Positions 54,308 through 64,000 of a stretch of DNA of 64,000 bases are shown piece after piece. The stretch's first letter is position 1, and each line of letters opens with the position of its first letter. This DNA is from Austwickia chelonae. Lineage in GTDB: Bacteria > Actinomycetota > Actinomycetes > Actinomycetales > Dermatophilaceae. Below the pieces are notes generated by a model. It searched no databases, had not been told where the DNA came from, and saw only the letters and a program-made list of their open reading frames with translations. Where the stretch lies: the NCBI RefSeq assembly GCF_003391095.1, contig NZ_CP031447.1, positions 868,001-932,000 on the forward strand, in the 5' to 3' direction. A program made the position numbers and the translations under genes.

Positions 54308-55381
54308 GTGAGCAGAAGCAGCGCCCTTGGATCATGGCCCGGCCACGACGACAGCATGGTGCGGGAATCCATGCGTGTCATACGAGATCTCCTGACCGAC
54401 GAGACTCGTACCGGTCGCTCCGGTATTCCCTATGTGCCGGAGACCCCGGGAAGAGGCCCCGGTGCCGACATGATCGGACGGACCGCAGGGATGCTCGTCG
54501 ACATGCCGGTTGACCTGCAGCCCTCTGGATGGCGGATCGTCGACCGGCCCGGTCGGGATCAGGCTAGGGCGCAAGGCTATCTGCGCAACGACCTGGATGA
54601 ACTCGCGGAAGCATTCGAAGGGTATCGAGGCATCCTCAAGCTCCAGGTGGCCGGGCCCTGGACCATGGCTGCCGAGCTACGGGTACATCGAGGTGAACGG
54701 AGCCTGGTCGACCTAGGGGCTTGTAGGGATGTCTCGGCCTCCTTGGCCGAGGGGGTCAAGGAACATCTGGCCGACGTGCGTCGCCTTCTTCCCGAGGCGA
54801 AACTCGTCGTCCAACTGGACGAGCCGCTCCTGCCTGCGGTTCTGGCCGGGAGCCTTCCGACGAGCAGCGGGTTCGGACGGTTGCGTGCCGTCGACCCTGA
54901 GGAGATTCGTCGGCGGCTCTCCGAGGTTGTCGAGACCGTTCGTCAGTCTTTGTCCGGTGGAGAATCTGCGGACTCAGCGGATCGCAGCCCGATGAGTGCG
55001 GCTGGCGAGGGCGTGCTGATCCACTGTTGTGCAGACCGGGTTCCGGTGTCACTCCTGCGGCAGACCGGTGCCGACGCCCTGGCGGTGGACATCTCCAAGC
55101 TCGATGTCCGTGGATGGGAATCGGTGGCTGTGGCAGTGGAGAGTGGGATCGGTCTGTGGGCTGGAGTGCCCGTGCCATCAGGTGCGATACCCACCGCTCA
55201 TGCCTTGGCTGCGCCGGTTCGTACTGCCTGGCATGAGCTCGGGCTGGAACGGTGGCTACTCGATCACGTGGTGCTCACCCCGTCCTGCGGGCTGGCCGGA
55301 CACAGCCCCGCTGAGGCGACCCTCGTCCATCGAAGGCTGGTCGAAGCTGCGGCTGAGCTCGTCGAGGAGGCTGAACGTTAA
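54308..55381 (+). CDS. MetE C-terminal-like (cobalamin-independent methionine synthase family) protein
   Basis: A 357-residue single-domain protein of the UROD/MetE barrel family. Zinc ligands of MetE are recognisable: His-Cys in VLIHCCADR and Cys in LTPSCGLAGHSP; QLDEPLLP is the conserved barrel strand. It lacks the MetE N-terminal half, like the mycobacterial Rv3015c family that sits beside ligA. The physiological methyl donor and acceptor of this short form are unknown, so methionine synthase activity should not be assumed. GTG 54308 is supported by the TAGGCT box. Confidence 0.8.
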   Translation: MSRSSALGSWPGHDDSMVRESMRVIRDLLTDETRTGRSGIPYVPETPGRGPGADMIGRTAGMLVDMPVDLQPSGWRIVDRPGRDQARAQGYLRNDLDELAEAFEGYRGILKLQVAGPWTMAAELRVHRGERSLVDLGACRDVSASLAEGVKEHLADVRRLLPEAKLVVQLDEPLLPAVLAGSLPTSSGFGRLRAVDPEEIRRRLSEVVETVRQSLSGGESADSADRSPMSAAGEGVLIHCCADRVPVSLLRQTGADALAVDISKLDVRGWESVAVAVESGIGLWAGVPVPSGAIPTAHALAAPVRTAWHELGLERWLLDHVVLTPSCGLAGHSPAEATLVHRRLVEAAAELVEEAER

Positions 55382-55689
55382 AGGGCGCTTGAGGGTAGGC
55401 AAAATAACTCAAAAAGGAACAAAATTCTTTTTCTTCTAATACCGCCTACCTTCACGTAGCCTGGGTCCTGCGCCCTCCCAAGCGCATTCGGGTTCCTTCC
55501 TGAGCTGTCCTTCAATGGTCGATCTGTGCCCTGAACAGGGTGTATCCACCTACGCTCCTGCTCGGAGAGACGGATCGACGATTTCTGCGAAAAGACCGGC
55601 CCGGACGTCACCACGGTCGGTCGGACAGCCTCGACGAGCCCGACACTGGCACACGACCGGCGCGCAGAAGCGTCGGAAAGGGGTAAGTC
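55382..55689. other. AT-rich intergenic region before the secreted protein gene
   Basis: About 308 bp. A nested inverted repeat lies just after the upstream stop (outer arms 55394-55400 and 55444-55450, inner A/T-rich arms around 55412-55432) and may act as a terminator or a regulatory site. The rest holds the promoter of the secreted protein, not clearly recognisable. Confidence 0.4.
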
Positions 55690-56508
55690 ATGGCGAAGAA
55701 ACGCCTGATCACCGTCGGTACTGCAGCACTCCTCGGGCTCGCTCTCACCACTGGGCCGGCACAAGCCTCCTCTCTTGAGCACCGGCCAGCACCGGGCATC
55801 CCCGCGCCCGCGGCACCCAACCCTGGTATTCCTGCCCCGGTAGCAGAAGCACCGACCGGTGAAGCACTACCTACACAGCAACTCACCCCAGGTGAAGCAC
55901 CCTGGAAGAACGGGGCGATAGCGCGGGAACGCTCTGTTGGAAAGCACGCGAGTATCGCCTCTTATGTCCAGCGTGAAAAGCGGGCCTTCGGCTTCGACTT
56001 CGCCGGCCTCAAACCTCAGGACGAGGTCACTGTCCGTTGGCGCACCGTGGTCCACACCCGCGATGTCATCAGCACCAATGTGTATCGAGGAACGGATCCG
56101 GCGGCAGGAAAGGGCTGGTGGTACAGCGGCCGTCAGCCTGGATGGACGTCGGCTGACGTCGAGGTCAAACGTGATGGAAAGGTCGTTGCCACCCTCAAGC
56201 TGAAGAACCCCTACTCCGTGAAAGTGTCCGAGGTGGCCCTGTGTTACAGCTTCGCCTTCCTGGCCAGGAATGCGCTCAGCGGAGACCGGATGCTCATCGA
56301 ATGGACCATGGGCAGCGGCGAGAGGCGACAGATCGATCTTGAAGCCGGGCTCTTCCTCTCCGGCTGGCAGAGCGGATGGCGGACCGCCACCATCAAGGTC
56401 TATGAAGGAAGTAACCCGCTCAACCTCATCGCCGACCCGGTGACCATCATGAACCCCGGGTATGACGACGAGGGTCAGAAAGACGCGATGCGTCAACTCG
56501 TTGGCTGA
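55690..56508 (+). CDS. secreted protein of unknown function with a duplicated motif
   Basis: A 272-residue exported protein: signal peptide (MAKKRLITVG..., cleavage near PAQA-SS, residue 26), a Pro/Ala-rich stretch with repeated PGIPAP (about 35-60), then a beta-rich domain of about 190 residues. Two similar units are visible: WWYSGRQPGWTSADVEVKRDG (about 138) and FLSGWQSGWRTATIKVYEG (about 218), suggesting two beta-sandwich repeats. No cysteine pair and no anchor. AAAGGGG precedes ATG 55690. Family not recognised. Confidence 0.75.
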   Translation: MAKKRLITVGTAALLGLALTTGPAQASSLEHRPAPGIPAPAAPNPGIPAPVAEAPTGEALPTQQLTPGEAPWKNGAIARERSVGKHASIASYVQREKRAFGFDFAGLKPQDEVTVRWRTVVHTRDVISTNVYRGTDPAAGKGWWYSGRQPGWTSADVEVKRDGKVVATLKLKNPYSVKVSEVALCYSFAFLARNALSGDRMLIEWTMGSGERRQIDLEAGLFLSGWQSGWRTATIKVYEGSNPLNLIADPVTIMNPGYDDEGQKDAMRQLVG

Positions 56509-56526
56509 TCCGAGTTGGGTACGACG

Positions 56527-56560
56527 GTGGCCGGGGACCTCGTGCGAGGTCCCCGGCCAC
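56527..56560. terminator. strong bidirectional terminator between the secreted protein gene and asnB
   Basis: Perfect 15-bp inverted repeat (56527-56541 with 56546-56560) with a 4-nt loop in the 72-bp convergent gap. Confidence 0.8.
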
Positions 56561-56580
56561 CGGGCTGTTCATCAGGGCGA

Positions 56581-58410
56581 TCAGCCGAAGTAACGCTCGT
56601 GCCACACGAGGAAGATGTACACCGTCCAGATGAGTCGGCTGTTGTCGACCTTTCCTGCGCTGTGGTCGTCGAGCAGCTGCCGGAGCATCTTCGTGTTGAA
56701 GAAATGGCGGGCCGTCGGCGAGGTGAAGGCATCGCGCACCCGGCCGTTCCACGGCTGCTGCTTGAGCCAGACCCGAATGGGCACCGGGAAGCCGAGCTTC
56801 GGACGCTCGTAGTACTCCTTGGGCAGCTTGTTCTTCGCCGCCGCCCGGAAGGCCATCTTCGTCTGGTGCCCGTCGACCCGGTACTCCGCCGGGATCTTCG
56901 CGGCAACCTTCATGACCTCCTTGTCCAGGAAAGGCACCCGGACTTCGAGGGAGTTGGCCATCGACATCTTGTCGGCCTTCAGCAGGATGTCCCCGACCAT
57001 CCACAGGTTGATGTCCAGATGTTGCATCCGGGTGACCTCGTCCTGGCCCACGGTCAAGGCGTACCGAGGACCGGTGATGTCCTGGGGGAGCAAGGGGTTG
57101 CGCAGCTCGTCGTTCATCAGGGCCGCGACTTCCGGGGCCCGGAAATGATAGGCGTTCCCGATGAAGCGGTCCTGAAGGTCGAGCGACCCACGACGCAGGT
57201 AGTTGTGCCCGTGTAGACGGGGCATCTTGTCGCCCAACATGCCCAGACCGCGACGCACCGGGGTCGGAGCGCCGGTCAGATGCCGCAGCCCGTAGGGCTC
57301 GTTGTAGATCTGGTAGCCCCCGAAGAGTTCGTCGGCGCCTTCACCGGAGAGGACGACCTTGACGTGCTCCTGGGCCAGGTTGGCCACGAAGTAGAGAGGC
57401 ACACAGGCCGGGTCGGCCAAAGGCTCGTCCATGTGCCACTGGATGTCGGACAATGCGTCCCAGTACTCGGTCGGCGTGATCACCTTGGAGTGGGACTCGA
57501 CACCGATGTCCTTGGCCAGCGCCAGAGCCGCATCGATCTCGCTGTACCCGGCGTTGGCGAAACCGACGGTGAAGGTGCGCTGTCCACCGAAGCTGGCCGC
57601 CACGAAGCTGGAGTCCACACCGGAGGACAGGAAGGAGCCCACTTCGACATCGGCGATCATGTGGGCCTTGACCGAGTCCTCCAGGACCGCGGAGAGCTCC
57701 TCGACATGGTCCTCGAAGGGGCGGCCGGTCTCCGGCTGGAAGTCCGCAGACCAGTACCGCTTGATCTGGAACTTGCCGTCCTTCCAGCGCAGGAAGTGTG
57801 CCGGGGGCAGCTTGTGGATGCCCTCGAACATCGTTTCGTCGAGCGGGTTGTACTGGAAACTCAGGTAGCTCGCCAGCCCCTGGAGGTTCAGCTCTCGCTT
57901 GACCTGGGGGTTCTCCAGGATGCACTTGATCTCGCTCGCCCAGACGATGCCATCGCGCAACGGGGCGTAGTAGAGCGGCTTGATGCCGAAGAAGTCGCGA
58001 GCAAGGAAGAGCTCACGTTCCCGGGTGTCCCAGACCGCGAAACCGAACATTCCGCGGATGTGGTCGAACATCTTGTCGCCGTACTCGTCGTAGGCGTGCA
58101 GGAGAACTTCGGTGTCCGACCTGGTGCGGAAGTTGTGTCCGCGCGTGATGAGCTGGTCACGCAGGCTCCGGTAGTTGTAGATCTCACCGTTGAAGGTGAT
58201 GACCTTCGTACCGTCCTCGTTGAACAGAGGTTGGTGGCCGTCCTCGAGGTCGATGATCGAGAGGCGACGGAACCCCAAGTGGGCGTCACCGTCGATGTGG
58301 AAGCCGTCGTCGTCAGGGCCGCGGTGCGAGATCTGCCCGGCAGAGGCGCGGATGACCTGCTCTCGGTCATATGTCGTTGTTGGGTCGATAAAACCGCAAA
58401 TACCGCACAT
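56581..58410 (-). CDS. asnB: asparagine synthase (glutamine-hydrolysing)
   Basis: Makes asparagine from aspartate, glutamine and ATP. The 609-residue protein has the class II amidotransferase domain (Cys2 of MCGICGF as nucleophile, FNGEIYNYRSL, RSDTEVLLHAY) and the synthetase domain with LSSGVDSSFV and VLSGEGADELFGGY. Start ATG 58410 is fixed by the processed Cys2. It sits between the methionine-synthase-like gene and ligA, which are closer neighbours in mycobacteria. Confidence 0.95.
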   Translation of the reverse strand: MCGICGFIDPTTTYDREQVIRASAGQISHRGPDDDGFHIDGDAHLGFRRLSIIDLEDGHQPLFNEDGTKVITFNGEIYNYRSLRDQLITRGHNFRTRSDTEVLLHAYDEYGDKMFDHIRGMFGFAVWDTRERELFLARDFFGIKPLYYAPLRDGIVWASEIKCILENPQVKRELNLQGLASYLSFQYNPLDETMFEGIHKLPPAHFLRWKDGKFQIKRYWSADFQPETGRPFEDHVEELSAVLEDSVKAHMIADVEVGSFLSSGVDSSFVAASFGGQRTFTVGFANAGYSEIDAALALAKDIGVESHSKVITPTEYWDALSDIQWHMDEPLADPACVPLYFVANLAQEHVKVVLSGEGADELFGGYQIYNEPYGLRHLTGAPTPVRRGLGMLGDKMPRLHGHNYLRRGSLDLQDRFIGNAYHFRAPEVAALMNDELRNPLLPQDITGPRYALTVGQDEVTRMQHLDINLWMVGDILLKADKMSMANSLEVRVPFLDKEVMKVAAKIPAEYRVDGHQTKMAFRAAAKNKLPKEYYERPKLGFPVPIRVWLKQQPWNGRVRDAFTSPTARHFFNTKMLRQLLDDHSAGKVDNSRLIWTVYIFLVWHERYFG

Positions 58411-58434
58411 TTCTCAGGCCTACCCCGCTGATGA

Positions 58435-62087
<3,653 letters not shown>

Positions 62088-62088
62088 C

Positions 62089-63438
62089 GTGAGAGGACTC
62101 GACACACGAAGCGGGGCCGGCCCGAGGAAGAGACCCACCCATCGTGTGCCCTTGGCCGCGGTCTGGGCGACCGGCGGAATGACGTTGGTTCTTTCCTTCT
62201 TCCTGCTGTGGCTCTTCGGACAGCCGGAAGATCTCGGGGTCTACCGCTCGGCCTCCGCGTTGGCGCTGAACGGGCAGGACCGGCTCTATGACACCGGTTC
62301 TGACGTCCTGCCCTACACCTATCCGCCGATCGCGGCCTATCTTCTGGCCCCGGTCACACTGCTGCCTGCCCCGATGGCCGCAGTGCTGGTCATCTTGTTG
62401 AATCTGCTCTTCCTCTGGAGGATCACCTGGATCTTCCTCGGTACGGGCCCCGCCGTAGCGGTGCTTCTGCTGCCGCTGGCCCGCCTGGTCGAGCCCATCT
62501 GGCAGACCTTTTCGTTCGGTCAGGTCAACCTTCTCCTGGCCTGGCTGATCGCCGAGGACCTGCTCAACGGTCGGCGGCGACGATGGGCGGGAATCCTGCT
62601 CGGCTTGGCGATCCTGGTGAAACTGACCCCTGCCGCCTTCCTGCTGCTTCCTTTGGTCCGGCGGGATCTGGCGGCCTTGGCTCGTTCCTTCCTCACCGTC
62701 TGTGCGGGAGTCGCAGCCGGGTTCCTGCTTCTTCCGGCCTCCTCCGCGACTTACTGGGTCGGCCTTCTCGGAGCTTCGGCTCGGGTCGGTGGCCCAGACT
62801 ACATCGCGAACCAGTCCCTGGCCGGGGCCATGGCCCGTGCCGGGATCGGAACACAGACCGGGACTGGACCGGTATGGGCATTGCTCTGCTTCGTCGTGGT
62901 CACGATGGCCACCATCGCCGTGCGCCGTGCTGTCCAGGACGACAGAGACCGGCACGCCGTGCTAGCCGCAGCTTTCTGCGCGCTGTTGATCTCCCCGATC
63001 TCGTGGAGCCACCACTGGGTGTGGGTCTGGCCGATGCTGCTGTTGTGGTGTTCAGGTGCGCTGTCCCGGGTGACCGCCGCATCGGTGGAACAAGTGCAGC
63101 CGTGGCCGAGCGAACATCTCCACAGCGATACGTCGAAGAGCCGTACGTTCACCGAACATGCCAGCGAGGCGATCTCCCTGGTGAAACGGATGTGTTCCGC
63201 AGTCAACCGGTCCTCCTCCGACCGTGTGGCTCGTGCCCTTGCCTTCACCTGGGCGATAGTCACCATCAGCCACCTGTTGTGGTGGGCCTTTCCCGCGAGG
63301 GGTACATGGTCGTCTCTGCCGATCTGGCAGCTGGTGTTCACCTCGGTGTACACGGGCTTGGGAGCGGCGACGCTCGCCTGGTGCGCTTTTCACGTCGACC
63401 CGGTGCTGGAGCGGAGTGCGGAGACCAGCGCCTCGTGA
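62089..63438 (+). CDS. GT87-type membrane mannosyltransferase-like protein 2
   Basis: A 449-residue paralogue of the preceding protein: DLGVYRSASALALNG, RLYDTGSDVLPYTYPPIAAYLL, SFGQVNLLLAWL, LVKLTPAAFL, SPISWSHHWVW. It differs by a hydrophilic insertion of about 45 residues near residues 335-380 (a loop with several Ser, Glu and Arg). Two tandem copies suggest successive steps or different acceptors in the same envelope glycan or lipid. GTG 62089 follows the previous stop by 1 nt. Confidence 0.85.
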   Translation: MRGLDTRSGAGPRKRPTHRVPLAAVWATGGMTLVLSFFLLWLFGQPEDLGVYRSASALALNGQDRLYDTGSDVLPYTYPPIAAYLLAPVTLLPAPMAAVLVILLNLLFLWRITWIFLGTGPAVAVLLLPLARLVEPIWQTFSFGQVNLLLAWLIAEDLLNGRRRRWAGILLGLAILVKLTPAAFLLLPLVRRDLAALARSFLTVCAGVAAGFLLLPASSATYWVGLLGASARVGGPDYIANQSLAGAMARAGIGTQTGTGPVWALLCFVVVTMATIAVRRAVQDDRDRHAVLAAAFCALLISPISWSHHWVWVWPMLLLWCSGALSRVTAASVEQVQPWPSEHLHSDTSKSRTFTEHASEAISLVKRMCSAVNRSSSDRVARALAFTWAIVTISHLLWWAFPARGTWSSLPIWQLVFTSVYTGLGAATLAWCAFHVDPVLERSAETSAS

Positions 63439-63457
63439 TCTGTTCGGCCGAGCAGCC

Positions 63458-63463
63458 TAGAAT
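63458..63463 (+). promoter_or_regulatory. -10 box of a leaderless transcript (gatC)
   Basis: TAGAAT lies 7 nt before ATG 63471 and is well placed for a start at that codon; the in-frame ATG at 63462 overlaps the box. Confidence 0.5.
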
Positions 63464-63470
63464 GGCGGCC

Positions 63471-63767
63471 ATGTCCACGATCTCCCGTGAGCAGGTCGCA
63501 CACCTGGCGACACTGGCTCGGATAGACCTGTCCGAGCGAGAACTCGACGAGATGTCCGGTGAACTCGCCGTGATCCTCGCCGCTTTTGCCAAGGTCGGCG
63601 AACTCGCCGATGTCGATGTGCCGGGTATGTCCCATCCTCTGCCATTGACCAATGTCTGTCGGGAGGACGAGGTCGCACCCGGCCTGAGCCCCGATGAGGC
63701 CCTGTCCGGTGCACCCGAGTCGGAGGACGACCGGTTCGTCGTCCCACGGATCCTCGGCGAGGACTGA
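63471..63767 (+). CDS. gatC: Asp-tRNA(Asn)/Glu-tRNA(Gln) amidotransferase subunit C
   Basis: Stabilises the GatA-GatB complex that amidates misacylated Glu-tRNA(Gln) and Asp-tRNA(Asn). The 98-residue protein shows the family pattern [45 protein letters not shown] and LREDEV-like REDEV, ending FVVPRIL. ATG 63471 fits both family and promoter. gatA follows after 88 nt. Confidence 0.93.
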   Translation: MSTISREQVAHLATLARIDLSERELDEMSGELAVILAAFAKVGELADVDVPGMSHPLPLTNVCREDEVAPGLSPDEALSGAPESEDDRFVVPRILGED

Positions 63768-63855
63768 CCAGACCATCATGGTCGTCGGGCCCGGCCCATC
63801 TCCGGGAGGACGACCTGCCCAGCTTCCTGCGAACCATCGAACCGAGGGATCAGCC

Positions 63856-64000
63856 GTGACCACCCCCACCGACCTGACCCGGCTCAGCGCCGAGGCGCTC
63901 GCTGACCTGTTGACCCGCAGAGAGGTCTCTTCTGTCGAGGTGACCCAGGCCTATCTCGACCGGATCGACGCTGTTGAGGGTCAGGTCAACGCCTATCTGC
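63856..64000 (+). CDS. gatA: Glu-tRNA(Gln) amidotransferase subunit A, 5' end only
   Basis: The first 48 codons of an amidase-family subunit that hydrolyses glutamine for tRNA amidation. [29 protein letters not shown] and VNAYL match the GatA N-terminus; the catalytic Ser-Ser-Lys region lies beyond the window. GTG 63856 follows GAGGGA at good spacing. The gene is cut by the right edge. Confidence 0.9.
   Translation, partial: MTTPTDLTRLSAEALADLLTRREVSSVEVTQAYLDRIDAVEGQVNAYL

Overview
The window is high-GC DNA whose gene content, codon use and frequent GTG starts point to an actinobacterium. Its right part (etfB-etfA-iscS-mnmA-methionine-synthase-like-ligA-gatC-gatA) follows a gene order well known from actinobacteria such as Mycobacterium. 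The arginine deiminase operon, GlgE pathway and Rhs locus would fit a facultatively anaerobic, host- or skin-associated member of Micrococcales (Dermatophilaceae/Intrasporangiaceae-like), but the genus is inference.

Layout. (1) 0.4-4.3 kb: arginine deiminase operon arcA-arcB-arcC on the minus strand, with a recognisable promoter, a CRP/FNR-type site and a strong terminator. (2) 4.3-10 kb: thiolase, MeaB GTPase chaperone, tandem-GNAT protein, thiamine-binding protein and an isobutyryl-CoA-mutase-type large subunit (short-chain acyl-CoA and B12 metabolism). (3) 10-15.6 kb: unknown membrane protein plus lipoprotein pair, CnoX/YbbN-like chaperone, a protein with a degenerate P-loop, and phosphoglucomutase. 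(4) 16.3-21.2 kb: a tightly coupled five-gene nucleotide-sugar cassette (glucose-1-phosphate cytidylyltransferase, SDR, RmlC-like epimerase, COG4091-type SAF oxidoreductase, LhgO-like flavoenzyme) with no glycosyltransferase. (5) 21.3-23.2 kb: two-gene permease system with a His-rich loop. (6) 23.3-31.6 kb: GlgE operon glgE-treS-mak::glgB, in which maltokinase and branching enzyme are one continuous 1521-residue frame. (7) 31.8-38.5 kb: WXG100/T7SS-type small proteins, a Rhs polymorphic toxin broken by three frameshifts, a type-17-like toxin tip and two paralogous immunity genes in AT-rich DNA. (8) 38.8-46.6 kb: secreted pullulanase, glucan phosphorylase and glycogen debranching enzyme. (9) 46.8-64 kb: YbjN protein, enoyl-CoA hydratase, hexapeptide acyltransferase, etfBA, iscS, mnmA, a guanine deaminase remnant, methionine-synthase-like protein, secreted protein, asnB, ligA, two GT87 mannosyltransferase-like proteins, gatC and the start of gatA.

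How it works together. Pgm, GlgE, TreS, Mak, GlgB, GlgP, GlgX and PulA form a nearly complete alpha-glucan/trehalose economy: TreS and Mak make maltose-1-phosphate from trehalose, GlgE polymerises it, GlgB branches it, GlgP and GlgX degrade the glucan, and Pgm connects glucose-1-phosphate to central metabolism. The toxin locus sits inside this island, between the GlgE operon and pulA. Many operons appear to start with leaderless transcripts: a TANNNT box lies 6-8 nt before the start codon of at least ten genes.

Most notable: the Mak-GlgB fusion, the orphan nucleotide-sugar cassette of unknown product, the frameshifted T7SS/Rhs toxin with doubled immunity genes, and two well-formed operator candidates (arcA and pulA). 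All homology statements come from reading motifs by eye; no database search was run.
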